Shown in pieces: positions 44,271 through 56,599 of a stretch of 64,000 nucleotides of DNA. The notes below the pieces were generated by a model, which saw only the letters and a list, made by a program, of their open reading frames with translations, did not search any database and was not told the origin of the DNA. Each line of letters begins with the position of its first letter. Position 1 is the stretch's first letter. The position numbers were made by a program, and so were the translations under genes. Origin of the DNA: Atherix ibis (taxonomy: Eukaryota > Arthropoda > Insecta > Diptera > Athericidae); NCBI GenBank assembly GCA_958298945.1, contig OY282606.1, positions 73,085,622 through 73,149,621 of the forward strand, read 5' to 3'.

Positions 44271-45174
44271 GCTGAAATTTTGCTGCTTACAAAAAAAAAA
44301 TCTTTACCGACACTACGAGCGCAATTTCTCGGATTTTCTAAGGACTTATTGAACCTTCGTAGAAAGTTCTTATTTGACTACAATATATTGTTGCGCAGGA
44401 ATTTCTAAATACGAGTGTAGTATGATAAGTCAGTGATAAATACAACAAAAAATTTATATATTCAACAAAAATTGATTTATATTTTAAGATAGTCTACATT
44501 TAGCTTGATACACTTTATCCAACGATATTCCTACTTCTCGTATAGAACGATTTGTTAAACTCAGTAAAATAAGTACCTTTTTCGGCTATAACTTCAAAAT
44601 TTGAAGTAAATTTCTTTAAACCAAGCCATTTGTCCATGTTTAAAAACAGGAAAAAGTTACCGAGTACCAAACCCGGTGAAAAAGCAATTAATAAAGTAAT
44701 ATACTTATTTTTCTGTTGCAATTACCGATGAATGTGCATTTGCATTGTTATGATGAAACATAACTTTTTTCTTTGCCAATGTCAACGTATTATCTTGATT
44801 TTATTATTCAACTGATCTAATGATGCTGTATAATACGGTCGTATTGTCGTTTTCCTTCATTTCAAAATAGTCGATGAAAATGATACCATGTACATCTCAG
44901 AAAACAGTAGTCATAACCTTTCCTACCGAAAGAATTGTTTTTGCTTTCCATACCAAGCATGTGCGCTAGTAGAAGTTCATTATTGGACTGAAATTTGGTT
45001 TTTAATGTATAATGGTTAATCTATGTTTGATCAACAACAGTTAAGAACCGACACAAAGATTCATTTAGATTACGCTTAAAAATGTTTAAACACTCCATTG
45101 AAGTAGTTATGCAAATACGTTTTTGGTCAGGTGTTAGTAATTGCGGCAGCCATCTCGCTGCTAGCTTTCTAATA

Positions 45175-46441
45175 CCACCTTGATCAAAAAGTGTGGCGCT
45201 CTCATCGTTCCGATTTGAGTTCTGTTTTTGTTAAGTTGGTACATCTGTTGTTGATATTCCCTCTAAATCTTAGTGCCATAGCTTGACATTTGCAAAAGTT
45301 AAGTAGCCAAGAGTACATCTTTCTCTGTGTGTGTTGGCGATTTTTTACATTTTTAATGTAAAATGGATTTAAATTTTCAACAACGAACTCTTGTATTAAA
45401 TTTTGCGTAAAAGACGGATTTAATGGTGCGCGAACGTTGGAAATGTTGAAAAAGTGTTTCGGCAACGATTCTCTAAAGAAAACGGTCGTTTACCAGTGGC
45501 ACGAGCGGTTAAAAAGTGGTCGTGGGTCAATCGAAGATGATGAAGGCAGTAGCAGACCATCGACATCGAAAACTGACGAAAACATTGATAAAGTAAAAGA
45601 AATGTTGGTCAATAACCGCAAATTGACCATCAGAGAGATAGCGGAGGACTTGAACATTGCCTATGTCCAAGACATTTTGGTTAATGATTTGGGTTTCCGT
45701 CGTGTAACAGCAAAGTTGGTGCCAAAAGACCTCAATTTCATGCAAAAAAGAGACCGTGCTGACGTCGCAAAAGACATGATTTGCGAGGCTGAATCCAATC
45801 ACACATTCATCAAAAGGATCATTACTGGAGACAAGACGTGTACGACACGTAATCCAGGTTTATAAGTACGACAAGTAATCCAGACATCAGGCAAGTGAAT
45901 GGCGTTCACCAAATGAGCCGAAACCAAAAAAAACACGTCGTTTTCAGTCAAAAAAGAAGGCAATACTCACGGTTTTCATGAATTACAACGGTGTAGTGCA
46001 TCATGAATTTTTCCGAGAAGGCCGGACAGTAAACAAAGAGTATTATTTGGGTGTTATGAGACGTTTGCATGAAGCAATTCACCGAAAGAGACCAGAATTG
46101 TGGACAGAAAACTCGTGGATTTTGCACCATGATAACGCACCGTCGCAACATTCACCTGATTTGGCTCCCTGTGAATTCTTTCTGTTTAATCGAGTTAAAA
46201 AACCATTACGGGGAACGCGTTTCAACAGTCGAGAGGAAGTAATGGAAAAATCGCAGTAAGCACTGATGGACATACCGAAAACCGAGTATATAAAAAATGT
46301 TTCGAGGATTAGATCAAGCGCTAGCATAAGTGTGTTAAAGTCGATGGGGATTACTTTGAAGGGGACAATATAGATTTAGATGAATAAATTTTGAATTTTA
46401 AATTTTCTGAATAAATTCCGGTAACTTTTTGATCAAGGTGG
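45175..46441 (+). mobile_element. Inner mariner (1,267 bp) nested in an older mariner
   Basis: Ends CCACCTTGATCAAAAAGT and its inverted partner are perfect for about 18 bp and flanked by TA at 45,173-45,174 and 46,442-46,443. Its orientation is opposite to the outer element. The interior holds one transposase with deletions. The insertion is in the linker-coding part of the outer transposase. Confidence 0.95.
45363..46387 (+). pseudogene. Inner mariner transposase pseudogene
   Basis: The ATG at 45,363 (MDLNFQQRTLVL) is followed by a 1-base loss. The frame then runs from about 45,398: FGNDSLKKTVVYQWHERLKS, NIDKVKEMLVNNRKLTIREI and LGFRRVTAKLVPKDLN. Next comes FIKRIITGDKT with the first Asp (about 45,835). 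After another frame change, VVHHEFFREGRTVNKEYYLG and LHHDNAPS (second Asp) are directly followed by HSPDLAPCEFFLF. About 20 residues between the second and third catalytic positions are deleted, and the third Asp is Glu. The C-terminus decays and ends at GDNIDLDE with TAA at 46,385-46,387. Confidence 0.85.
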
Positions 46442-46924
46442 TATCTACAATTTCCTGTAAGATACTGCCTATATGATCTTTCGAGATGTTCATCATGTTA
46501 TACGTTTTCAGCCGACGGTCTTTTAAAATAATATCATATATTTTATTAATAATTTCTTTCGAGGTGATAACAATTGGACTTCTGGGGTTCAGCGTAATAT
46601 GTGTTCGTACGACCACAACGAAATTCAATAAACCACTTCTGTATCATTACATATGATACAGATGTAGAGGAGTTTCCATTATACTTTTCAAGCTTATTTT
46701 TAGTTTCAGATATTGATTTTTCCTCAAAAAATAATATTTTATTAATACAGGAAATTCACTTTCTTCCATATTAATAAAAAATACAAACTTTGTCTCCTTT
46801 CAACAGCAGTTATAACTACACTAAAAAACAAATATACAATTTTATACACCGTCGGTTTAAAAATGCCAAATAATAAAAAAAATTTCATTTACATCTTCTT
46901 TACTTATCACTGATTTATCAGATT

Positions 46925-48150
46925 GCACTCTCGGTAATGTCATAAAAAATATTATTATCTTAAAAGTTGGAAAGGTATGGCTTCTGATAGATACAAATTA
47001 TAATAAAATAATATATTTTCAAAAATAAGACTATGAATTAGTTCATATAGAAATTGAAATCTATTGTGAAATCCATCTCTATTTTAAGAGAAAGGAAACA
47101 TTCATAAGAGTTAATGTCTTTATATTATCTGAGTAATACTATGCTACGAAACAATTAAGATAAGAGGCTAATATTAAAATATTTAAAAATTAATTTTTAT
47201 AATAAAAAATTAATACATTTCGAATTAAATCTATAATAACAAAGGAATTCTAAGGAATAGGTTTTTGAAAATATTAATTTAGACCAAATTCTATATCAAA
47301 GAGTGATTTTTTTATTAAAATCTGAGATAGTAGGTCAAAAATATGAAATAGATTTCTGGCCAATGGGTTTTAAGGTCGGTACTTATTGGAAAATTGTATA
47401 TTTAATATTAAAATATTTTTTGACTAGATATCAACTCAAGATATAACGCTTTGTGGCCAAACAATTCCGGGATCAACATTAACGCATCGCTAAGAGGACT
47501 ACTTATCTTAGTCTTTATTATTAGAGTACTTAAGACTTTCACTAAGGAGTTTTGAATTTAAAATAATGGTCAATTCTATAGCCTCCCAATAAAAAAAACC
47601 CTAATATAATTAGTAGATTTTTTTTGGTATTAATTTTGAATGTATTTATTTTAAGTAAAAGTACATGATAACTAATTATAAATACGATAATTAAACTTAA
47701 GAGTAGAACAGGTTGCCAGAAACATTTCAAATCTAACGTATTTTTAAATTTGATCGCCAAATTATAAAATCACATTAAATATTAAAATAAATAAATTCAA
47801 TTACATTTTATAAATTTTCTCATTTTACACAGAATCATAATATTTTTTTTGTATAAAAATATTTAATTAATTTATTGAACACACAACCCAGTGTAGATGG
47901 CAGTCCAATAATTATTTATGTGCTACAGCCGCATGTGTTGATTCAGATAAGTTGTTTTTCTAAAATGTGCTTTATGCTAATTGATTAAAAATGGCGATTT
48001 TGCTACAATGCATTTGCAAAAACCATCATCAACTGTCAAGGCTTATTGATTTGTTTTTGAATTTGTTTTAATTGCAAATGATTATGAAATCATCGGAAAG
48101 CTTTTAACAAATTAAATTGGAAATAATTATTACAGCTTCAAATACCCAAA
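46925..48150. other. AT-rich DNA without recognised genes
   Basis: No coding or TE signal. A 16-bp phrase GGCTACGTTGACAGTT is tandemly repeated at about 48,158-48,190, just before the next transposon relic. Confidence 0.55.
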
Positions 48151-48229
48151 AGGGTTGGCTACGTTGACAGTTGGCTACGTTGACAGTTCTGTCATTTAGA
48201 CATTTTTATATCAGAATATTTATCATTTG

Positions 48230-49160
48230 TTATACTATCTTCAATTTTGCTCGAAAATTATGTTAAAATAATTCAAATTCATTACGAAAATGTTCGACCA
48301 ATAAAAGCCACATAATGGTCGTCCACGCGAGTCTGGAATGAAGAATTTGGTGGATAAATTCCAATCTACTGGTTCGGTACAAAATATAACAACATCAACA
48401 CGTAGCCGTGCAGGCTGAAAATTATTGCTCCGGTGAGTGGAAGTATGGCAGAGGATCCACTTTTATCGGTCTCATGACGTTCTCAACAATTAACCCACAT
48501 GCCGAATGATACATAAGTATTTGACCCTTAAACCTTATGAAATTCGCTGATTGGATCATTGAGCATGGTGGTGATTTTAATTAGAAATAAATAATTTTCT
48601 CGAATGAAGCTCATTTTTGCTTAGCCGGCTATAAAAATCTCGAATTTGGGCATACTGAAAGTCCAAGATCAGTTATTGAACAACCATACATTAATCACGT
48701 GTCACTGTATGGTGTGCTCTATGGGCTGAAGACATTATTGATCCGTATTTTTGCGAAAATGAGACTGATGATACAGTTACTGTCAATGGAGTGTGCTATT
48801 GAGACATGATAACCAATTTTTGATGGGGTATTTTTGATGACATGGATGTCGACGATTTGTGGTGCTACATACCACACTGCCCAAGATACAATAGATTTAT
48901 TGAAACCAAATTCAATGGATGTCTAATTTTGGGCACAAAGGTCTTGTGATATAACGTCGTAAGAATTCTTCTTGTGAGACTATGTGAAAGATAAGATATT
49001 TATAAGAGTAGTCCATAAACAATTCAAGAGCTTAAAAACAATATCAACCGTGTCATTCGTGAAATAAAGTCACAGTTAAGAAAAAATGTAATGGAAAATT
49101 TTGTAAAAAAAAATCGAGGTCGGTAAACGTAATCGTTGTGGACATTTGGTATTTATAAAT
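48230..49160 (+). mobile_element. Degraded Tc1/mariner-like transposon
   Basis: The plus strand reads NLVDKFQSTGSVQNITTSTR near 48,337-48,400, the usual opening of the DNA-binding region in this family. It then reads FSNEAHFCLAGYKNLEFGH near 48,597-48,653, where the first catalytic Asp appears as Asn, and PRSVIEQPYINHVS near 48,663-48,705. The corresponding QDGATxHTA segment is present only as TTCHTAQDTIDLL-like code near 48,865-48,900. The rest is unreadable. Stops are frequent. Ends are not determined. Same family as 6.0, 7.3, 14.0, 20.1 and 56.6 kb. Confidence 0.65.
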
Positions 49161-49444
49161 GATAAAGCCTCTATAATATATTTCAATAAGAAATAAAGAA
49201 AAATTTAAACAAAATGTGTTTTTTATTTAAATTAAAAAAAAAATAATTCTTATCGGTAGACCCTGTTAATATATTTTGTTTAATATTATATCTGATTAAA
49301 ATACAATATATTATTATGGAATATTAATAACATACCTTCCCAGTTTTAGTAAAAAAATTGTCTTTTTTAATGCTATAAAATTGAAAAATAACTTCATTTT
49401 TCATTCAGTAAATTTTCAACAGTATTATGCGCACAAAGCTTAGT

Positions 49445-49993
49445 AAATTACTTGAGAAACTTCTATTAAAACGACTTTTCAAATTGCTAAATGATGAAGA
49501 AATTACCAGTTATTATCAGTTATGTTAAGTAAGTAGAATAATAAAGTTGTTCACTTATAAAAACATTACTAACAGAAATTCTTTGTATTTATATAAATCA
49601 ACTCTTATAAAATTTCGAGTATAATCAACTTCGAATTGAGTGAAGAACTTATTTTAATCGTTACTTTGAGTAATGATTATAATGCTACCGAAAACCTTAA
49701 CTATCACGATCAGTTCAGCGACATCTAGAAGATACCTCGACGAAATCACTAGCTGTTTTCGAACTCAATACTAATGCGTACAAGATGCAGATATCCTGGC
49801 GTCACTCAATCAAGCCATTCCTCCTTTATATCTTTTTTTAAAATAAAATTTACATTTTTGAATTTTCTTCGTACATAAAACTTTACAGGTTTGTTAAAAA
49901 ATTCGTCCTGTTTAATGCTGCAAAATTTGGTAAATTATTTGAAAAACTTCTATGAAAATGAGTTTTCAAATTGCTAGATGATGAAAAAATTAC
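49445..49993. repeat. Pair of 63-bp direct repeats 486 bp apart
   Basis: 49,445-49,507 and 49,931-49,993 share TAAATTA.TTGA.AAACTTCT, then TTTTCAAATTGCTA.ATGATG and AA.AAATTAC. Weaker similarity extends to the left of each copy (TTTAATGCT.(C/T)AAAATT). They may be the two ends of an unknown element or an old duplication. Confidence 0.7.
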
Positions 49994-50511
49994 TCCTGAT
50001 CACTAATATCCAATTTAAACACTCCACAATACAACAATGCGACCGCGTTAGTGATTGCATTACATACTCTCGAGAGAAAATTTCCCGCTCCCTGCATTTA
50101 ATAATAATTGTTGGCAAATACAAACAAACTAATAATAAGCCCATTTACGCACTCTACAGCTATGATCAGAACTAAACTCTTTTACGCCATCTATCGTTAT
50201 TACGAACACTGAACCGTTAAACGCCATCTAGCTTAGTTTCAGATTAAAAATAATATTTTTCGCAAATTAACGACAAATGCTTCTTCAAAAAAACAGGCAA
50301 TGGCAACCCTTTATAAAAAGCTTTCCTTTTTCAATTGAGTGCTCGCATAGAAAACTAAAATAGTGCAGCTTTCAAAGTTTATTTTAGTTCAGTTCTTTTT
50401 TCTTCTTCTCTTTTACCCCACTTTCCTTGTTTTAAATTTCTATGAAATTATTTTCGAAAAATGATTCTAAATAAATTTTACATTGAATCTATTTTTAGAG
50501 AAATTTTCTCC

Positions 50512-50535
50512 CATCATCATCATCATCATCATCAT
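50512..50535 (+). repeat. (CAT)n microsatellite
   Basis: Eight uninterrupted CAT triplets followed by CAGCATC. Confidence 0.95.
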
Positions 50536-50539
50536 CAGC

Positions 50540-53500
50540 ATCAACTGCCACAAGCTTATTTCGTCGAAGTTTTTGTTACTCTTTTCAACGGTTTTGTTTA
50601 TTTACTCAAAATAATTGTATTATAAATACATACACACACACTTTTATATGAAAATATTTAAATTTCTTCATAATCTAATATTCCCTTAATTGTTATTAGT
50701 TTCGCTCTCATTATATTCGGTTATGATTGTGGGTAGACTTGAGTTGCGCATACATCAAAATCCCCATAAACGATGAGTGAGTGTCATTTTTGGTTATGGC
50801 TAAGCTTACGGATTAGAGGATTAGTAGAGGTGATTTTTGATTATGACGACTTTGGTGTTCGTTACAGTGCTTAGGATGTTCATGGTTTGTTTTTGTGGGC
50901 ACGTTAGTGACAAGTTAAATCACCGATGAAATTAGGTACAGGAATGGTTGGATGAAGGGCGCAAGTGGTAATGATGGATGAGATGAATTGGACTACTTAT
51001 ATTTGAATGGCTTGTTAGTGCCCCAGGAAGGTTTTCTATCTCATCTCCTGTATGTTTGCCTCTCGACTTCACTCTCTCTCATTATCTCTGCCTCCGTTCT
51101 TGGACCTCCTCTTCTCCCTGTTATTATTTATGTATCAGAATTAATAATCTCCCAAGACTTAAAGTGATGAGGAAGAATCTCTTGCACTAACTGCGACATG
51201 CAGTGATGATGTCGACTTGACCATCTACGATGCCGATGACGAAGATTTTGTGATACATCGTACCGATCAATACACGAAAATTAGAACCTACTACACATAT
51301 GACGGCTGGTCATCGTAGATGGTACTATGGCCATTATACAAGCGCAGACGCAATCAGACTATTCTAATCCCTCAGAGATTCTTGAATACGCTCTTCTGGT
51401 AATTCTCAAATGTTCTGTGCTTCCCAGATAATCGACAAAGACAAAACGTTGCACACAATTCTTCATTCTTCAAAACTGATTGTTTGGTTTGTTTTCGAAA
51501 TTGGTTTCGAAGTGTATGGTGTAGTTTCGCAGACGCTTCACGGATAAGGATATCATTTTGTAGATGATTTATCGTCATAATACGGTATCTCATAGTTGTG
51601 ATCATAGGTTATATATTGAGAGTTCGTTAATAATTTTATTTTTTTAAAGTTCAAAATTATATTTTTTCAAATCGCGGATACTGTTTTTAATAAAAATAGT
51701 GTATTGAAAAGGCAAAACTGAAAATATAAAAAAGAAAACCGTATAAAAATTAAAGATATTTCTACCTAAATAAATGGAATTTGTTTTTATTAAGTAACTT
51801 GATCTTAAGGATAATTAGTAGAAAATAATTTGGCAAAAAAATTGAAAACTTCTCCTACTTTTGGAATTTTCACTTAAATTTAATACAAAATAATGAATGA
51901 ATAAGATAACTACAAGTGGTTTAATTATATTTACTTAGAAGCAAGCATAGTAATTTACAGTCCATCGAATAATTAAACTGTGATTTATTAAATTTGAAAA
52001 AGCTGATCGAATCGTTACTGTAATCTGGTCAATACAAGTGTTTTCAATTTTCGCGTGAATTGTCGGGTGTTTATTATTTCTTCAATTAATTTTGAAAATT
52101 TTTGTTTATTTTTTTTTTAATATAAAAACATTTAAAAAATATTCTTATTGAAAGAGTAATAATTTTAAAATGAAACATTTTGTAAATAGTACTTTCTAAA
52201 AATACTAAAAGGAAAAGTCCAAGACTGTCAATACTAATTTGGAGATTGAAAAAAGATATATTTTAGTTTATGTTAAAATTAAAATAAACTTTATCAAAAT
52301 GAGTGGATTAAGAAATCAACTTAAGGTAAGCTAGTGAATTGCTATTAAATTGAATTTTTTTGAAAAATTCTTTATTGGTAATTTATTTTTTGCAAATAAA
52401 TTTTTTTTGTAATCTTAGACTTGTCCAAATCAAATTAGTGTAAGTAAAGAATGGCTCCTGTTTTAAGTAGAATCCTCTTAAAATGTCGAAGTTAATAGAC
52501 TATTGAGGAAAAAAAATTATATTAATAAAATAAAACCACTTTTATTGGGGTTTTTTATACAGTAATGAACTTATACTAATTTTGCACCACAGCTGACAAC
52601 ATACACATAAGAGCATATAATAAAAATTGCGTAATTCAAGAATAACGTAATTTTTTTTATTTTATCAAAAAAATTCTCTTTAGCGTTTTTCTTCTTCACT
52701 CAAATAATATTAAGGAAAATTGAAAATTTCTTTTCTTTTTTTTCATGTCGATTATTTGAGCTAAATTATAGTAGCAGGTGACTATTGTCAAGATAAAAGT
52801 TAAATTCTAAAATATTGTTTTTATTTAAATTATTTTCTTCTCTATTTATTAATTTATTGTTGAAACAAATATAATAATTTCAATGGTTTTATTTAAATTG
52901 TTCGTTTTTATAGAAGTTTTTACAATTTATGTTCACCTGAGTATGGATGTGACTGTTAATTTGATTATTGATCACTTATACACTACACAGGATTTTTCGT
53001 GATAAGAAGCGCATAGTTGTAGAGTTTTTTGCTATAATATTTTTGTATCTGAAGTGATCCTTTATATACTGTATACAATACTTTTTGAGGTTTTATTTTA
53101 TTTATGGGCGGTTTAGTATTCGGTCTGTGATTTTTTTATCATTTCTAGTTATACTCGTATTTATTAGTCAGTCCATTTAAAGATAACTAAAGGTCGCACG
53201 GGCTATGTTACTAGCTGCATTCAAACTCAAGACCACCAGACGTATACCTTTCAGTATTACTAAATAAAAGCACGATGGTTGTTATATTATTTTTGTAATT
53301 TAATTATTATCAGTACTTTTTGGATCCTTGAACAAATTAGCAAATTAATTGCTTAATGTTAGTATAATTTTTCATTTTGGAAATAAGATCTACAATATGT
53401 ACTCTGTATACTGTAAGGTCATATTGCTTGTTGACTTGAAATGAGCAAGTCTATAATTTGGTATATTCTGGAAAAGAGGTTATTATGAACTTAAAAGCAG

Positions 53501-53580
53501 ACTATGAACAAGAAAAAAAACCAGTAAAGTTAATAATAGCTCTGAAAATTACGTGTGAATTGAATAGAATGCGATTAAAT
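50540..53580. other. No recognised gene; one less AT-rich patch
   Basis: About 50,700-51,600 is less AT-rich and has a 77-codon open frame on the minus strand (51,372-51,605) that I do not recognise. A 13-bp inverted repeat ACCATCTACGATG at 51,220-51,232 pairs exactly with 51,311-51,323. The patch could hold host sequence or an eroded TE. 51,650-53,150 is AT-rich and featureless. Confidence 0.45.
53185..53265. repeat. Dispersed repeat, copy B (partner at 29,930-30,015)
   Basis: See copy A: GGGCTATGTTACTAGCTGC and CAGACGT are shared in order and orientation. Confidence 0.5.
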
Positions 53581-56500
53581 TCAGTAAGTGTAAGTTCAGT
53601 GAAACGCCGGTCGCCAGGCGAAGTCTTGTGAGGCGACAAACGGTAAGAAAAGTACTATTTTGTTCACAAAAAAGAAGAAGAAAAAGCTGGTATGGACAAA
53701 ATATCATCAACGTTAGTCACTGTTGCAATGAAAAGAGGTCCTTTGGATTAATGAGCTCTGAAAAAAGTATTTTGGGAATGGCTTTATTATCTTTCAGAAA
53801 GATAGTGACTTAAAATCTGGTTCCCTGTCAAATCATTCAATTGTACGACGAGTTCGCCGTTATATTACCAGCAAAATGTAATTGTACGATTTTGTGCGTG
53901 GACGTGCAATTTTCGTTCGTGGCATGCATGGAGAAGGGGAAAATTGGGCGAACCTATACATTATTAAACGGTGTGGGCTTATGTTGCTCGTTCCGAACTC
54001 ATCATTTGCGCGTCGTTCATTTTGATATTTGACAGTACCCATATTTACTCTGTACCTTCATATTCATTATTTTATATTTATCTTATATATGGTAAATTTT
54101 ATTTAATTTATGACTTTAATATTTGTTATATAAAATATTAGGCTATTTTGATGTATGCAAAATGAGATTACCTGATGAATATTCAAAAAAATGTCGATAA
54201 TTTAACAATAAAAACTGTATAAACCGTTTGCACGATCAAAAACATATTTCAATATGCTGAAATTCTTTTTTGCTCGCGTAAATTGCTCGTGCATCGCAAT
54301 TAATTATTCTTGCAGATGTTCATTCAAGTGATTATACTATAATAAGACTGATCGTGAAATATGCAAAGTTTGTTTATGGCAACCCTGCATAATCCCATGC
54401 ACGCGCAAAATGCGTAAGTGTTCGCGCATATATTACACTGTCAGATACGCAAAAAGAGGAAATATCAGCTCTGGTTCGTGTATTAGACGCACGGTGTAAT
54501 ATTTAGTAAACACTTTTGGAGGAGCAGAAGCTATAATCAGATCTATTTCTCATTGCATATTTATGGTATTACGCAGACTAATTCTAATAAGCCAATAGGA
54601 CCTCTTGGTAAAACTTCTTTAAAGTAAATGGAATTATTCTGGAAAATATGTTTGAAAGAATGCCAAGAGCTTGCAAGGCTATTATTTGTATAAAAATGTT
54701 GACAAAAAAATATTTTTAGTCTAAATTGTAAGTATTAGTATTTAAAAAAAATTGCAAATAAAACTTTAAAAAAAATTGTACTTACTATGAATTTCGAAAC
54801 ACAAAGTATTTTTTTAAAAACTATTCTAATTATTTGGATCTTATTTGTATATCAATTAGGATATGTTCTTACACACCAACTACTAGAAAATCTTCTGGTG
54901 TGCCTAAATCATTTTAGATGATGCTAGAGTAAATATATAAGAAAAGTTTTTTGACCTTTTTGTACTAAGTAGATTAATACCATATCTGTTATAATAAATC
55001 CCTCTACAAATTGTTAATATTATTAGTAAATCCACGTTAATAAAAGTATGTTTCTTGGCGAAATATATTAAAATCTCCTCCTGTTATTAGAAGGTAATTA
55101 AAGGGCAATTATTTTATATTAAACTAAAGTTGAAATTTATTATTTGTAAATTTTTTCTTAATGATTATACAATCTTCACCAGTAGTGGTATAAGGAGCAC
55201 AAATAAAAAATTATTATATTGATTTTTAGTTTATACTAAATTATTTGCTACCCCATTTAAACTGGTGATTCATCGGGCTCAAATTGGTAGCTAATAATTT
55301 AGTCTTAGTTAAAACCGTATTAATTGGCTGGATCAATACGATCTGAATGTTTCCGACAGTTTTTATATAAATTTAATCTAATTAATTACAAAATTATTCA
55401 TATCAGCTAAACCGAGTCCGATTGGTAATTAATAATTCAGTCTTCTAAGCTGGACTGAACTTAGTATGAGCCTTCTTACCTCGTTAGTGTGTACCTGATA
55501 TCAAAGAGGGCGAAATCACAATTTCCTTGTACTTATACACGTATTACTAGTAATATAACGGCATCTAAAACCGTTTCATATAAAATTTTATTGAACAAAG
55601 AAAATATTACGAAATTTTACACACAGAATTAAAATCCAAATTAAACAAAACGAGTTTATCGAATGACGTGCCACCTATGTGCGAGTAGATGCGTTATTCA
55701 GCAAATTCGTCAACAATTGTATTTTGATTATATATTTTTGTAGTAGCTCATTTATTGAAAATTTGAATTGAATAAAAATTTAGTTACTAATAGAATTTAG
55801 GCCATTTAATCGAATTATATTGTGGGATGAAAGAAAAATTATTTTTTTATAATGAACTAAAAATTCATAGGCCATAGCTTAAGTGCAAATAGATTTTACT
55901 TTCGAATAATTCCAGGAATGTAATCACTCGGAAAAACCGAATGAGATAGGGCTTTTACCCATGTGTTAAGACCACATATTATGGATATAATGACTAATTT
56001 TAGATTTTACTAGAATGATAAACTTTTTAATGTGAAGATAAACATACGCTCAACAGTGCCTAATACAGATAACCATAGTAAAATGAGGCTTCCTTTCGAA
56101 TTACCAAAAGATCTATTGGAATCAATGAATATAATTAATTAATAATTTGATAAATCACGATTTTAGTTAGTAAAATTGAAAATTTGAATTAAATTAACGT
56201 AAAATATTAAAATCTCTCTTGCAAAATTTGATTAATTGATAGTTGCTCCACAAATTTATTATAAATCCAAGAACTACTCCATATTTAAGTGTTATATAAT
56301 TGTGTCGGCATTTTACATTTGTGAATACTAGATCTTAATTTTATTTTTTATATATAGTATTTTTTTTTGCAATTTCGTCTTAGCAAATAATTCGTTCTTT
56401 TAAGGATTTACCAATTACAAATTATTTCAAAATTTATTGTAAATAAAATACACATGCCGTCATTCTTATTGAAAAGTGTTGAAAGGGACTTTACCGTTTA

Positions 56501-56590
56501 TGACTGTAAAACAATATTTTCGATTATATTTTTGGTGAGCTTTTGAATTGTGTGTGGTCTATTCTTATAAATATATTATCTTTCACTTAG
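53580..56590. other. No recognised gene
   Basis: 53,590-54,060 and 54,360-54,560 are less AT-rich but lack identifiable motifs. ACG|GTAAGA at about 53,640 could be a splice donor after a GC-richer patch (AACGCCGGTCGCCAGGCGAA), but the patch is not open in a convincing frame. 54,600-56,590 is AT-rich. Confidence 0.4.
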
Positions 56591-56599
56591 TTTCATAAA

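Larger units (their letters stand above)
43063..44359 (-). mobile_element. Irritans-type mariner, 1,297 bp
   Basis: The left end CGAGGGTCCTTCAATAAGTC and the right end (reverse complement CGAAGGTTCAATAAGTC) are terminal repeats, with TA at 43,061-43,062 and 44,360-44,361. The minus-strand transposase is of irritans-subfamily type. It is mostly open but has one in-frame stop and a local rearrangement at about 43,313-43,397. It lies only about 60 bp from another mariner (44,423). Confidence 0.93.
44480..46769 (-). pseudogene. Outer mariner transposase pseudogene, split by insertion
   Basis: The ATG at 46,769 opens EESEFPVLIKYYFLR. After a frameshift it continues MIQKWFIEFRCGR, then IVITSKEIINKIYDIILKD and IGSILQ. 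The frame then hits the inner mariner. Joining 46,444 to 45,174 gives the uninterrupted phrase QEIVDIRKLAARWLPQLLTP, which spans the junction and matches the normal linker between DNA-binding and catalytic domains. The left part is more decayed; near 44,650 SPGLVLGNFFLF replaces the usual SPDLAPSDFFLF, so the third catalytic Asp is Asn. Several frameshifts and stops. Irritans-like by its (K/R)WL.(L/G)(K/R)(K/R)FTSN segment. Confidence 0.8.
44423..46921 (-). mobile_element. Older mariner, interrupted by another mariner
   Basis: The left end TGATAAGTCAGTGATAAAT (44,423, preceded by TA) pairs with the right end near 46,903-46,921 (reverse complement CTGATAAATCAGTGATAAG). Without the insert at 45,175-46,441 and one TA, the element is about 1.23 kb, right for a mariner. 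The right-hand TA is not preserved. A fragment of the same family lies at 21,657. The interruption is demonstrated by restored coding across the junction (see transposase entry). Confidence 0.88.

Noticed and set aside
51372..51605. 77-codon minus-strand ORF as a host exon
   Set aside because: Composition is plausible, but I recognise no motif and see no convincing splice signals on that strand; left inside an unassigned region.
53590..53645. GC-richer patch followed by ACG|GTAAGA as a 5' exon
   Set aside because: The patch contains a stop in the most promising frame and no promoter or downstream exon could be tied to it.
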